A stretch of 64,000 nucleotides of DNA from Carnobacterium mobile DSM 4848. GTDB taxonomy: Bacteria > Bacillota > Bacilli > Lactobacillales > Carnobacteriaceae. Location of the stretch: assembly GCF_000744825.1 (NCBI RefSeq), contig NZ_JQMR01000001.1, positions 1,482,501 through 1,546,500 of the forward strand. Reading direction: 5' to 3'. Shown here piece after piece: positions 8,989 through 17,600 of this stretch. How positions within the stretch are numbered: the stretch's first letter is position 1; each line of letters starts with the position of its first letter. Position numbers and translations under genes: made by a program. Below the pieces are notes generated by a model, which saw only the letters and a list, made by a program, of their open reading frames with translations, was not told where the DNA came from and ran no database searches.

Positions 8989-9303
8989 ATGGTTAGTTTT
9001 CTTACTTTCGGCAGTTTAGGTTTGGGATTGATTGCTTGGATACTAGCAATCGTTAATTTAATCAGGTACAAAAATAACCGCCGTCAACATTGGGCAACTT
9101 TTTCCATTTTAAGTGTCGCTGCTTGCGCTGTTGCTCTGTATTTCCCACTGGTTTATAGTTCACATTTGGTAAACATCGGAGATTTATCTGCATTGATGGA
9201 TACGATTGCCACAATAACGAGTGCAGCTGCTATCCTGCTAATCGTTACGCTTATTTTAAATGGCCTAGCTCTAATTTTGTATCGTAACCATACAAAAAAA
9301 TAG
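8989..9303 (+). CDS. Membrane protein, 104 aa
   Basis: Three hydrophobic segments (about residues 5-25, 38-57 and 73-97) with a basic loop KNNRRQH between the first two. No family was recognised. ATG follows TGGAGGATTTTTT. A second small membrane gene follows 82 bases later with its own ribosome-binding site; they may be co-transcribed up to the terminator at 9591. Confidence 0.65.
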   Translation: MVSFLTFGSLGLGLIAWILAIVNLIRYKNNRRQHWATFSILSVAACAVALYFPLVYSSHLVNIGDLSALMDTIATITSAAAILLIVTLILNGLALILYRNHTKK

Positions 9304-9385
9304 GTTTTATTTTTATGCTTTGACTCGTTCTATTTTCCCAATAAAAATAACTTTACATAACTAGTTAACAAAGGAGAGAAACTAT

Positions 9386-9565
9386 ATGGGTTTTACCGAT
9401 GGCATTTTTCAACTATACGGATTGATCATTAGTTTATTTTGGTTGGCAATTATCGTATTTGTTGTTTACGTCGTAACGAAGTTTTTAAAATTAACTAAAG
9501 AGCGAAATGAACAATTAAATGAAATCAGGAAAGAGTTAAAAAAACAAAACGAATCAAAAAAATGA
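9386..9565 (+). CDS. Small membrane protein, 59 aa
   Basis: ATG behind AAAGGAGAGAAACTAT opens a 59-codon frame: one transmembrane helix (about residues 10-32) followed by a lysine- and glutamate-rich cytoplasmic tail that probably forms a coiled coil. The strong ribosome-binding site and the downstream terminator support a real gene. Function unknown. Confidence 0.65.
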   Translation: MGFTDGIFQLYGLIISLFWLAIIVFVVYVVTKFLKLTKERNEQLNEIRKELKKQNESKK

Positions 9566-9590
9566 TGATGAATCTGCATCATTCTTATAT

Positions 9591-9626
9591 AAACAGCAGT
9601 CGTTAAAATCGATTGCTGTTTTTTTG
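9591..9626 (+). terminator. Terminator after the two small membrane genes
   Basis: AAACAGCAGTCG (9591-9602) pairs with CGATTGCTGTTT (9610-9621), one G-T pair, followed by a T run. Confidence 0.85.
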
Positions 9627-9723
9627 TATTTTCGCGTTGAATAGTCCTTCTTTTTTTGCTTCTCGTTCCTTATCTTTTTGTCTGTTAGGCAAGATAACAC
9701 TACCCAATCACTCTTTCCACCTA

Positions 9724-9767
9724 AAACACGAACATTAAAAAACAGAATATCGCTATAATTCGTAAAC
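9724..9767. promoter_or_regulatory. Pair of PurR-box-like sites before guaD
   Basis: AAACACGAACATT (9724-9736) and the oppositely oriented ATAATTCGTAAAC (9755-9767) each resemble the Gram-positive PurBox (AWWWCCGAACWWT) with about two mismatches. Their central CG pairs are 32 bp apart, about three helical turns, as in known PurR double sites. Location upstream of purine genes supports the call; the mismatches keep confidence moderate. Confidence 0.4.
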
Positions 9768-9838
9768 AACATCGACTTATCTCTCGTACATCCTTTATAA
9801 TAAAAAATGTGTCAATAATACGAACAAAAGTGAGATAT

Positions 9839-11137
9839 ATGAAGAATATTGTTAAGGTTTTAAAAGGAACGGGGTTTTCTAGTATTTCTGCACATGAAGT
9901 GGAAGTACTAGAAAACTATCTCTACTGTATAGATGATCAAGGAATGATTGCAAAACGTTTGGCTCCATCAGATGCGTTGTATCAGTCTACGCTGCAAGAA
10001 GCAAAAAAAGAAGATAAGCTAACCGAATTAGCTGAAGGGCAATACCTCTTACCCGGATTTATCGATTTACATATTCATGCTCCTCAATGGGCTCAAAGCG
10101 GAACTGCATTAGATATTCCCTTATACCAGTGGTTGAACACCTATACTTTTCCGCTAGAAGCAAAATTTGAGGACACTGCTTTTGCCGAGAAAGTATATGC
10201 TCACTTGGTGGATACTTTATTGGCTAATGGAACGACGACCGGTCTTTATTTCGCGACAGTACATGAAGAGGCTAGCTATAAATTAGCTGAAATTTGTGCT
10301 CAAAAAGGCCAACGGGGACTAGTCGGCAAAGTTGTAATGGATGACGTTGAACAGAACCCTGATTATTATCGCGATAAAGATACACAAACGGCCCTAGCTG
10401 ATACCGAACGATTCATTCAACGTGTCAAAGTCTTGCAAGCTGAAACCTTCCAAGGTGTTTATCCTGTCGTTACTCCTCGATTCGTGCCTAGCTGTACTGA
10501 CTCAGCTTTAGCCGGCTTGGGGAAATTGACTGAAACTTATGATGTGCACGTGACCAGTCATTGCAGCGAAAGCGATTGGGAACATGGTTACGTTAAAGAA
10601 CGATTTGGCAAAAATGATGCCCAAGTCTTGAAGGATTTTGGATTATTAAGAGATAAATCTGTTATAGCCCACTGTAACTTCTTAAGCGAATCGGATGCCG
10701 TTACTTTTAAAGAAACAGGCACAGCGATTGCTCATTGCCCTATTTCCAATGCTTATTTTGCAAACAGTGTGATTCCGATCAAACAATTTCATGAGCTTGG
10801 AGTTGAAGTTGGATTGGGAACCGATCTTTCTGGAGGGTATGATCCAAGTGTCTACTCAGCGATCCGCCAAGCCGTTATCTCCTCTCGTATCACAGCCAAT
10901 GAAGCTTTTTATTTCGCAACAGCTGGCGGCGGAGAAAGTGTCAGCCTGCCAATCGGACGTCTCGCAGAAAACTTTGCTTTTGATGCTCAAGTGATCGACA
11001 CAACTGTTTCTCAAGCTTCCATGCCGATTTTTGATAAAACCGAACCGCTAGAAGATATTTTTCAAAAGCTGCTTTACTTAACAAAACGTGAAAATATTGT
11101 CTCAATATGGGTACAAGGAAAACAAATTAACGAATAA
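9839..11137 (+). CDS. guaD: Guanine deaminase
   Basis: A 432-residue amidohydrolase that converts guanine to xanthine. LPGFIDLHIHAPQWAQSG (metal ligands His78 and His80) is the guanine-deaminase signature; HVTSHCSES, VIAHCNFL, AIAHCPISN and GLGTDLSGG supply the remaining ligands. The frame opens with GTG at 9809, but the ATG at 9839 after GTGAG fits family N termini better. It is followed after 19 bases by an NCS2 purine permease, a common salvage pair: import purine base, then deaminate it. PurR-like boxes lie upstream. Confidence 0.93.
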   Translation: MKNIVKVLKGTGFSSISAHEVEVLENYLYCIDDQGMIAKRLAPSDALYQSTLQEAKKEDKLTELAEGQYLLPGFIDLHIHAPQWAQSGTALDIPLYQWLNTYTFPLEAKFEDTAFAEKVYAHLVDTLLANGTTTGLYFATVHEEASYKLAEICAQKGQRGLVGKVVMDDVEQNPDYYRDKDTQTALADTERFIQRVKVLQAETFQGVYPVVTPRFVPSCTDSALAGLGKLTETYDVHVTSHCSESDWEHGYVKERFGKNDAQVLKDFGLLRDKSVIAHCNFLSESDAVTFKETGTAIAHCPISNAYFANSVIPIKQFHELGVEVGLGTDLSGGYDPSVYSAIRQAVISSRITANEAFYFATAGGGESVSLPIGRLAENFAFDAQVIDTTVSQASMPIFDKTEPLEDIFQKLLYLTKRENIVSIWVQGKQINE

Positions 11138-11156
11138 GAAGGAGATTTGTCTACAA

Positions 11157-12476
11157 ATGGAAACGACTCAAATGAATGTAACAGTGAAAACAGAGGATAC
11201 TGTAACTTGGAAGCAAAGTCTATTGCTTGGATTGCAACACTTATTGGCCATGGATGTCTATGTTGTACCGCTCATCGTCGCTTTGACTGTCGGCTTCTCT
11301 GCTAGTCAATCAGCCATCCTGATTCAATCGACTTTCATCGCTGCCGGTATTGCTACCATTATTCAAACAGGTTTATTGATGAAAATGCCCGTTGCGCAAG
11401 GAGCTTCTTTTATTCCAATCGGCGCAATCGCTGGAATTACGTTAGCCAATGGAGGCGGTATGGAAGGCTGGGGTGCAGCAATGGGCGCCAGCTTTTTAGG
11501 CGCAGTTGTCGTAACGATCCTAGGCTTTACTGGCTTGTTCCACAAATTCATTGACTCCTTTGTACCATCTATCGTAGGCGGCACGATTATTTTTTGTGTT
11601 GGTCTGTCTTTGATGCCAGCTGCGGTGAACGACAATATTTACAACAGTGCTGTCGGATCGATCGGCCAAAATATTTTCTTGGCACTTATAACGGGTGCCA
11701 TTATGATTGGCTGCTCTATTTTGGGGAATCATTCATCTAAAAGCGGACGCATTTTTCGCGTTACTTCTGTGATCATTGCACTCTTTGCCGGCAGTATTCT
11801 GGCTGGTTTTATGGGCATGTTGGATTTAACTCCAGTCGCTGAAGCTAAATGGTTTTCTATGCCGCAGTTCGTCTTTAAAGATTTCACTTTTTCTTTTGAT
11901 TTTTCCGCCATCGTGACCATGCTGATCATTTATCTCGTTTTAATGGCTGAAACAACCGGTACTTGGTTAGCTGTTAGTAACGTCACTAAAACGCCTCTCA
12001 ATCAGAATCACATCAATCGCGGAGTTATTGGTGAAGGTTTGGGTTGTATGGCAGCAGCACTTTTCGGAACTACTCCTGTAACGGGTTATTCTTCCAATGC
12101 GGGTATCATCACGATTACCGGTATCGCCAGCCGACGAGTCTTTATAGCTGCAGGCGGATTATTCATCGTTTTTGGATTATCAGGCAAATTATCTGCGATC
12201 ATTTCTTCTATTCCTTCTGCTGTCATTGGCGGAGTATTCGCACTTATCTGCGGAGTCATTGCAATGAGCGGCTTCCAAGTCCTAAAACAAAAGCAGCTTG
12301 GTCAAAAAGAAATGTATGTCATCTCGATTCCCATTCTATTGGTAATCGCTTTGACCTTCTTACCAGCTGATTACTTAGGCACTTTGCCAACTATGATTCA
12401 ATATCTTTTTGGCTCTCCAATCGCAATTGCTTCTTTAACCGCCATTATTTTGAATAAAGCATTGCCAGAAAATTAA
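11157..12476 (+). CDS. NCS2 family xanthine/uric acid (purine) permease
   Basis: About 439 residues with some 12-14 transmembrane segments. QSLLLGLQHLLAMD near the N terminus and the later NAGIITITGIASRR region are typical of nucleobase:cation symporter-2 proteins (PbuX/UraA-like). It imports a purine base with protons or sodium. The frame opens at 11088 inside guaD; GAAGGAGAT before the ATG at 11157 sets the start. The pairing with guanine deaminase suggests guanine or xanthine as substrate, but specificity cannot be read from sequence. Confidence 0.9.
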   Translation: METTQMNVTVKTEDTVTWKQSLLLGLQHLLAMDVYVVPLIVALTVGFSASQSAILIQSTFIAAGIATIIQTGLLMKMPVAQGASFIPIGAIAGITLANGGGMEGWGAAMGASFLGAVVVTILGFTGLFHKFIDSFVPSIVGGTIIFCVGLSLMPAAVNDNIYNSAVGSIGQNIFLALITGAIMIGCSILGNHSSKSGRIFRVTSVIIALFAGSILAGFMGMLDLTPVAEAKWFSMPQFVFKDFTFSFDFSAIVTMLIIYLVLMAETTGTWLAVSNVTKTPLNQNHINRGVIGEGLGCMAAALFGTTPVTGYSSNAGIITITGIASRRVFIAAGGLFIVFGLSGKLSAIISSIPSAVIGGVFALICGVIAMSGFQVLKQKQLGQKEMYVISIPILLVIALTFLPADYLGTLPTMIQYLFGSPIAIASLTAIILNKALPEN

Positions 12477-12495
12477 ATAAAAATATACGAAAATT

Positions 12496-12526
12496 AAGAC
12501 CAGGATAAATATCCTGGTCTTTTTTC
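12496..12526 (+). terminator. Terminator of the guaD-permease operon
   Basis: AAGACCAGGAT (12497-12507) and ATCCTGGTCTT (12511-12521) form a perfect 11-bp stem with a T6 tract. Confidence 0.92.
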
Positions 12527-12601
12527 TATGTATAAAAATATAGGCTATTTATTACTTCTTTAAACATTAAGTAGTGAGGAGCTTATCATTTCATTACTCT
12601 T

Positions 12602-12790
12602 TTAATTATGTTGCCTTTTTAATGCCGAGTAAATTGCTGAAAAAATAATATATAACACCGTAACACCCATGCTGTCTTTGAGATATTCTAATGGATAATA
12701 ATTCCCATTCATAAGATACTGAACTCCCCCAACAAAGATAAACTTCCATATCAATATAGATAGAAGAACAAAAATCCAACTTTTCTTCAT
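12602..12790 (-). CDS. Small membrane protein, 62 aa
   Basis: Two hydrophobic segments (about residues 4-22 and 42-56) around a polar middle (MNGNYYPLEYLKDS). ATG with GGTGG upstream. An alternative reading in another frame (12606-12794) has less plausible composition. The first of several small membrane genes on this strand; no family recognised. Confidence 0.5.
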   Translation of the reverse strand: MKKSWIFVLLSILIWKFIFVGGVQYLMNGNYYPLEYLKDSMGVTVLYIIFSAIYSALKRQHN

Positions 12791-12850
12791 ACACTTACCA
12801 CCCTATCGCTTTAAAACTTCTTCAATATTCGTCAACAATAGCTAAAGTCC

Positions 12851-13033
12851 TTACTTCTTGTCTTTGTTCACGCTATTTCTAGCGTCTCCATTCTTATAAA
12901 TGTATAAAGTAACAAGCGCCCCTAGCGCTGATGCTAAAAAGGTTAACAAAATTTCGGCTATACTTTTTCCCTGTAAAATCCGGAATAGACTTATAATAAA
13001 TCCGAATAACAAAGATTGAGTTCCTATTTTCAC
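12851..13033 (-). CDS. Small membrane protein, 60 aa, GTG start
   Basis: Two hydrophobic segments (about residues 5-20 and 25-46) and a charged tail (NGDARNSVNKDKK). Start is GTG behind GAGGGAG with a five-base gap. Function unknown. Confidence 0.5.
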   Translation of the reverse strand: MKIGTQSLLFGFIISLFRILQGKSIAEILLTFLASALGALVTLYIYKNGDARNSVNKDKK

Positions 13034-13069
13034 GCAGCTCCCTCATTTCTGACTATTAAAATACTCTCT

Positions 13070-13369
13070 TTAAAACGGCGGCTCTTCTTGATTGGATAAT
13101 TTAAGAACAAATGGATACAAGCAAATACACAATATGCCGCTTCCTATCATTAATCCCATGATAATTAAAGCCGATATATCCCAAAAAGCATTAAGCAACA
13201 AAAAAAGCAAAGGAAGCAGAGAAAATAAAAGACTCCATTTTCTGGTTTTTGAAGAAGTATATTGTTTTTCTCCACAATAGGGGCACTTCATCGCTGGATC
13301 TGTAGTGAAAGTTTTTTTGAACGTTTCTTTCCAACTCCATTTATTCTTACAATTTTGACAAGTCGGCAT
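13070..13369 (-). CDS. CXXC-(about 20)-CXXC zinc-ribbon membrane protein
   Basis: The N terminus holds two CXXC pairs (Cys4/Cys7 and Cys29/Cys32) enclosing a basic, aromatic segment (NKWSWKETFKK), as in the small Firmicutes family named for this spacing. Two transmembrane helices follow (about residues 44-61 and 66-88). The cytoplasmic zinc ribbon plus membrane hairpin suggests a structural or sensing role; none is established. ATG follows GAAGGGCTACCA. Confidence 0.75.
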   Translation of the reverse strand: MPTCQNCKNKWSWKETFKKTFTTDPAMKCPYCGEKQYTSSKTRKWSLLFSLLPLLFLLLNAFWDISALIIMGLMIGSGILCICLYPFVLKLSNQEEPPF

Positions 13370-13602
13370 TGGTAGCCCTTCCTTCTATTTTTTTAAAAAC
13401 AGTATGCTATTCAGCTAAATTATTTATAAACATACCTTTCAAAGCTCGCCCTTTTTGAAATGGTTCATTACTATTATGTATAAAAGGACAGTGAAAGTTT
13501 TTAATTCCTATAATTTTAGTATAAAGGAACTCTGCTGCTTTTTAAACAAATCAACTTTTCCAAACAACCGTTAACAACATTTAGTAACAGCAGGATAAGC
13601 TG

Positions 13603-13920
13603 TTACTTTTGTATTTGTTGAAAGTAAACAAGAAAGCTCACTACAGTTAATAGAATTAAAACAGCTAAAGTGATTAAAGATTGGCTGGTTAAAGAACTGG
13701 TCTGTTGCTGTTCTGCTTTATAGTGAGGATTAACTCTCTTAATATTATAATCCGTATTTGTGCTCATAAAACTCCCGCTCGGCAAATTAAACAAAAGTAA
13801 AATAATATATAGGATACCCGCAAACAAACTTATATGTACATTCCAAATAAAGTGCGCCAGTGAGGCTAAAACAAGTGGAACCATAATTAGTAAAACTAAG
13901 TTTATTAGTTTCTTTTTCAA
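13603..13920 (-). CDS. Membrane protein, 105 aa, TTG start
   Basis: Two N-terminal hydrophobic helices (about residues 5-22 and 26-48), a polar loop (STNTDYNIKRVNPHYKAEQQQ) and a C-terminal helix (about 80-100). TTG start behind GGAGGGGGAG. A small hairpin (GTAACAGC/GCTGTTAC) overlaps the stop. No family recognised. Confidence 0.6.
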   Translation of the reverse strand: MKKKLINLVLLIMVPLVLASLAHFIWNVHISLFAGILYIILLLFNLPSGSFMSTNTDYNIKRVNPHYKAEQQQTSSLTSQSLITLAVLILLTVVSFLVYFQQIQK

Positions 13921-14137
13921 GCTAACTCCCCCTCCATCTTTTAAATGACTAAATATTTTGTATTGAATAGAATCAGTAGTTCTTTAACCAACATTTGTTA
14001 TTGAGTTTATCATAACATGTATTTTACCGATTCTTTCAGAATGTTCCTATACTCACAACTCTGCATCAGTGAGCCCTTTTTTGTATCAGTAAATACACTT
14101 TACTTCTTTAAATAAAATCGGTTTGTTTGAGATAGTT

Positions 14138-14146
14138 TGTTATAAT
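14138..14146 (+). promoter_or_regulatory. Extended -10 promoter of the broken GNAT gene
   Basis: TGTTATAAT is a perfect extended -10 element 35 bases upstream of AGGAGG. No good -35 is visible, as is usual for extended -10 promoters. Confidence 0.65.
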
Positions 14147-14183
14147 GAACACTGTATAAAGCAAGAAAAAAGGAGGAAAGATG

Positions 14184-14653
14184 ATGACTTTTGATATTCA
14201 ACAACTCAGCCAAAACCACGCTGAAGTAATTGCAGAAGAATGGAAATACCCGGGGGTTTACGCATTCTATGATATGACTGCTGATCCAGAAGATTATGAA
14301 GAACTCCTTACTCCAAGTTTAAGAAAGAATAATTACTTTCAAGTGATGAAAGATAATCACTTATTTGGTTTTTTTGTTATTGAAAAAGCTTCTGATAGCG
14401 ATGATATTGTAGATATGGGATTAGGAATAAAACCAGAACTAACTGGGAATGGATTGGGACAGAGTTTTCTACTCGAAATCCTTGACTATATCCGCAAAAA
14501 TTATTCTGCTAAAACAGTTCGGTTAGGTGTAGCTTCGTTTAATGATCGGGCAAAAAAGTGTATGAAAAAGTCGGCTTCAAGCAAACAAAGATTTATGACC
14601 AGACGACAAATGGTAGCGTCTATCCGTTTATTGAAATGAAAAAGGAACTTTAA
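14184..14653 (+). pseudogene. GNAT acetyltransferase, frameshifted near the C terminus
   Basis: The frame encodes a GNAT fold (acetyl-CoA loop region GIKPELTGNGLGQSFL) up to about residue 124, then runs into unrelated sequence and stops at 14639. In the +1 frame after the A6 run at 14552-14557, the expected family ending appears (KVYEKVGFKQTKIYDQ ... EMKKEL) and stops at 14653. A single-base indel in the A run explains this. ATG at 14184 has the better spacing from AGGAGG. Either a true pseudogene or a homopolymer sequencing error. Confidence 0.8.
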
Positions 14654-14743
14654 GCAGTCCTTCTGTCGCATGATGTAAAAAAAGTAGGTTACACAACTCT
14701 AAAATTGAAGCAAAAATTACTTTGGAGGTGCTTTTATATAAGC

Positions 14744-15247
14744 TTACAAAAATAAAACCATTAATTCTTCATCATAATACTGATCCTCATATTTTATAGC
14801 CTTTTTTTCAGTTCCATATACTTTAAATCCAAGACTACTGTATAAATGCTTAGCTGATAGATTAGTTGAAACGACTGTTAAACTAATTTGCTCAAGTCCG
14901 TCCCAATTTCTCACGAGTTCAATCATTTCTGTCAATAAGCAGTTACCCACGCCTTGTCCACGACTAGCAGCAGAAATATAAAGACCGACAATATGCCCTT
15001 TATGCTGCATCTTTATACTAGTCTCACGGATAAATGTAACTATTCCTATCAATACATTACTTTCATCAAACACACCTAGAGAGATTCTTTTTTCTGATGG
15101 CACAATTCGTTGTTTAATTTCTTCAATCGAAAATTGCATTTCTCTTTCATAAGTTGATCCAAACGCTTCAGGATTTGTTGTTAATGCAGTAAGTCTCAAC
15201 ACTTGATACATCTCTGCATCCTTTTCATCTAATATCCGGATAAATAT
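14744..15247 (-). CDS. GNAT acetyltransferase with probable AUA start
   Basis: A single-domain GNAT N-acetyltransferase; the acetyl-CoA pyrophosphate loop is SRGQGVGNCLL and NLSAKHLYSSLGFKVYG is the typical C-terminal motif. The first ATG (15211) would cut off the first beta strand. In-frame upstream codons read FIRILDEKDAE, exactly what family N termini look like, and AAAAGGGAGG lies 7 bases before an ATA codon at 15247. No ATG, GTG or TTG exists there, so I place the start at ATA. If AUA is not used, the protein starts at 15211 and is truncated. Substrate unknown. Confidence 0.72.
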   Translation of the reverse strand: MFIRILDEKDAEMYQVLRLTALTTNPEAFGSTYEREMQFSIEEIKQRIVPSEKRISLGVFDESNVLIGIVTFIRETSIKMQHKGHIVGLYISAASRGQGVGNCLLTEMIELVRNWDGLEQISLTVVSTNLSAKHLYSSLGFKVYGTEKKAIKYEDQYYDEELMVLFL

Positions 15248-15450
15248 ATCAATTCCTCCCTTTTATGGTAATAATTAATCTCCATACAGTATAACAAACA
15301 CGAGATAATTGTAAAAATTCTCTTAATAAAAATATACTTAATAAACATAGATGGGGTCCTTTAAGAAAAGAATCTAGTTCTCACAAGATGCCAGTACACA
15401 ATCCTAATCAAAGATTATGGATATGATACAATAACTACTGGAGGTGGATC

Positions 15451-16017
15451 ATGGATAGAAAACGATATACGCTTAAGGTAGCTATTCATCCAATAAAGCC
15501 AAAAGATTTGGAACTTATTTGGAAAATAGCTTATGGACAGAAAGAAAATACTTGGATGAACTGGAACGGACCTTATTTCAATGATTCGGTTTATGAAAAA
15601 GAAGAATTTATTAATAAAGTTGGAAAAAGATGGATTGAAGATGGAACGGCTTGGTGCATTACATACAACAATAAAATTATTGGAACCGTTTCTTATTATT
15701 ACGGAGATGGAAATTTGAAGAAATGGCTTGAAGTTGGAATTTGTATCTATGATTCGGAGTATTGGAACAAAGGAATCTCTACTATTGCTTTAACTCTTTG
15801 GATCAATCATTTATTTGAACATGTAACCGAATTGCCTCATATCGGATTTACTACTTGGTCTGGAAATAAAGGGATGATGCGTGTAGGCGAAAAAGTTGGA
15901 TTATCTTTAGAAGGAAGAATAAGAAAAGTACGGTATTGGCAAGATCAATATTGGGATTCTATCAAGTATGGAGTCCTTCGTGAAGAATGGAATAGTTTAA
16001 CAAATAGAAAAAATTAA
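15451..16017 (+). CDS. RimJ/RimL-type GNAT acetyltransferase
   Basis: A 188-residue acetyltransferase of the GNAT_3 type. IKPKDLELIWKIAYG at the start, EVGICIYDSEYWNKGISTIAL (acetyl-CoA binding) in the middle and NKGMMRVGEKVGLSLEGRIRK near residues 146-164 follow the order of RimJ/RimL proteins. ATG follows CTGGAGGTGGATC. Such genes acetylate protein N termini, small amines or antibiotics; the target is unknown. It borders the repeat-bearing accessory island and is followed by repeat copy A. Confidence 0.85.
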   Translation: MDRKRYTLKVAIHPIKPKDLELIWKIAYGQKENTWMNWNGPYFNDSVYEKEEFINKVGKRWIEDGTAWCITYNNKIIGTVSYYYGDGNLKKWLEVGICIYDSEYWNKGISTIALTLWINHLFEHVTELPHIGFTTWSGNKGMMRVGEKVGLSLEGRIRKVRYWQDQYWDSIKYGVLREEWNSLTNRKN

Positions 16018-16086
16018 CAGCACTAAGACGTTGATATCACAGGCAGCTGTTTTTTTGAACTTCAAGTGATATCAATGCTCTTATCT

Positions 16087-16122
16087 TCATACATTCATTT
16101 TCTTAAAATCGTGTGTCTAGAA
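16087..16122 (+). repeat. Island repeat, copy A
   Basis: CATACATTCATTTTC then TTAAAATCGTGTGTCTAGAA: the right half matches the consensus TTAAAATCGTGTATCTAGAA with one change, and the left half is a degenerate inverted partner. It lies alone in the 150-base gap between convergent genes. Confidence 0.6.
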
Positions 16123-16168
16123 ATATACTAAATCCATGTTGGATTTATTTAAAAACCAGACCGCTCAA

Positions 16169-16660
16169 CTAATCATTAATGTAGTTAAAATATTTAATTC
16201 CATCTGCACCAATCGTAATATCAAAGGATAGTTTTTGCTGTGAATTAAACGAGATATATTCACCTTCATATTCGCCAAAATCATAGCTGAAATTATTATT
16301 TTTAGGATATCCATAGAGATAACAGACGACTTTTCCGTCTTTAACAAATACAATTTGGTTCATATTTTCATTTACAGTTTCACTTATGTTATCCCATTTA
16401 TATCCAACAACTTTATATATATTTTCTTTTGCAGTGTATGGTGTGAAGCTATAAAGAGTGTCCCATTCAAAGGGAGTCCATTTTGAAAAGTCATTAATAA
16501 TCGTAGGGCCGCTTATACTATCAATTGAATCTTCTAATTTACTAGCATTTATATCCCATATATCTTTTTTGAATGGGCCAACGATGAAAATTATTGTAAC
16601 CACTATACCTATTAAAATAGTCCACAAAAGTGCATTCTTTTTTTTCAGAAAAATCCCCAT
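16169..16660 (-). CDS. Membrane-anchored hypothetical protein, 163 aa
   Basis: One N-terminal transmembrane helix (about residues 11-29) after a lysine-rich start, then a 130-residue domain probably outside the membrane, beta-rich and aromatic (WTPFEWDTLYSFTPYT; YLYGYPKNNNFSYDF). Comparable single-pass proteins occur in accessory regions of Firmicutes, but I cannot name the family. It is flanked by repeat copies A and B. Confidence 0.6.
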   Translation of the reverse strand: MGIFLKKKNALLWTILIGIVVTIIFIVGPFKKDIWDINASKLEDSIDSISGPTIINDFSKWTPFEWDTLYSFTPYTAKENIYKVVGYKWDNISETVNENMNQIVFVKDGKVVCYLYGYPKNNNFSYDFGEYEGEYISFNSQQKLSFDITIGADGIKYFNYIND

Positions 16661-16752
16661 TCTAATATAAATATCCTCGTTACAACGTACCTATATCATA
16701 AACTTTATTCTCTTTTAATTCTATACTTGCTATAACTATTAAGTTATTCCCA

Positions 16753-16780
16753 ATACATGAAAGTAGATAGAATCATGTAT
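16753..16780 (+). repeat. Island repeat, copy B
   Basis: ATACATGA-(12)-TCATGTAT is a perfect 8-bp inverted repeat, followed by TGTTTGAAAGAACCTT, matching the AGAACCTT tail of other copies. It lies between the 163-aa gene and mazEF. Confidence 0.65.
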
Positions 16781-16870
16781 TGTTTGAAAGAACCTTCAAC
16801 ACTTTTAAACTATTGAAAGTTATTTTTTAGTGAAGATAATTTCTATTATCTTCCTACTTTTAACGAGTCG

Positions 16871-16895
16871 AAAGTATATACAAAGTAGATACTTT
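16871..16895. promoter_or_regulatory. Palindromic operator in the mazEF promoter
   Basis: AAAGTATATAC-AAA-GTAGATACTTT is an 11-bp inverted repeat with one mismatch. It ends 4 bases before the -10 hexamer and so fills the spacer of the promoter. MazE-type antitoxins bind such palindromes to repress their own operon; binding here is inferred. Confidence 0.65.
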
Positions 16896-16896
16896 T

Positions 16897-16905
16897 TGTT
16901 ATAAT
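16897..16905 (+). promoter_or_regulatory. Extended -10 promoter of mazEF
   Basis: TGTTATAAT lies 26 bases before the MazE start, next to the palindromic operator. It is the same extended -10 seen before the broken GNAT gene. Confidence 0.7.
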
Positions 16906-16930
16906 GGAGAAAAGAAAGGAAGGGATTCTA

Positions 16931-17173
16931 ATGATTCAACTACCAATTAAACAGTGGGGAAACAGTCATGCAATCCGTTTACCAAAAAGCCTATTAGAAG
17001 CATTGGAAGCAGAAAAAGATGATGACTTAAATGTAGAAGTTATTAATCATTCCATTGTATTAACCAAAGCCGAAAAAGAGGTCACGTTTGAAGAACTTTT
17101 TAGAGACTACAATAAAGAAACATTCACTACAGAAATACAACCTTTTTCTCCTACGGGAAATGAAAAATGGTAA
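16931..17173 (+). CDS. mazE: MazE-type antitoxin (SpoVT/AbrB fold)
   Basis: An 80-residue antitoxin. The N-terminal half (IKQWGNSHAIRLPKSLLEAL) is the swapped-hairpin DNA-binding fold of MazE/AbrB; the acidic C-terminal half (EVTFEELFRDYNKE ... FSPTGNEKW) should wrap around the toxin. The frame opens at 16904, but AAAGGAAGGG sets the start at the ATG at 16931. Its last bases overlap the toxin start (GAAAAATGGTAA), giving translational coupling. It probably represses the operon through the palindrome at 16871-16895. Confidence 0.9.
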   Translation: MIQLPIKQWGNSHAIRLPKSLLEALEAEKDDDLNVEVINHSIVLTKAEKEVTFEELFRDYNKETFTTEIQPFSPTGNEKW

Positions 17174-17505
17174 AACAAGGCGATATTGTTAAGATAAATT
17201 TAAATCCTAAACAAGGACATGAACAACAAGGATACAGACCCTATATTTGTTTAAGCTATCATGGTGTCAGTGACTATGCTAATATAGCGGTCTTTGCTCC
17301 AATATCAAACACAGAACGCAACTATCCTTTATATGTGCCATTACAGGGTACGAAATCTTCAGGAAAAGTTTTGTTAGATCAATTAGTAACCATTGATTAC
17401 AATGCAAGAAAATATAGATATGTGGAAACTGTTCCAGAGAAATTGATAGATGAATTATTAGTGAAAGTAAAAGTAATTTTTCAAAAAAATGAAAAGATAA
17501 AGTGA
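17167..17505 (+). CDS. mazF: MazF/PemK-type endoribonuclease toxin
   Basis: A 112-residue MazF toxin that cleaves mRNA at short sequences when free of MazE. The family start GDIVKINLNPKQGHEQQGYRP (catalytic Arg in the GYRP turn), VFAPISNTERNYPLYV and GKVLLDQLVTIDYNARK are all present, so it looks intact. The start codon overlaps the antitoxin stop by 7 bases. As an island gene it may stabilise the region. Cleavage specificity cannot be predicted. Confidence 0.92.
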   Translation: MVKQGDIVKINLNPKQGHEQQGYRPYICLSYHGVSDYANIAVFAPISNTERNYPLYVPLQGTKSSGKVLLDQLVTIDYNARKYRYVETVPEKLIDELLVKVKVIFQKNEKIK

Positions 17506-17600
17506 TTTTGACAGTGAAAAATTAAATTTAGCAATGAAGACTATTAATAATTAATGCTCAAAAGGACCCTATCGCTTAAACAGTAGTAGAGTCTTTTTTG

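Noticed and set aside
12606-12794. Alternative 62-aa ORF overlapping the small membrane gene
   Set aside because: Same region in another frame, with less membrane-like composition; treated as a shadow.
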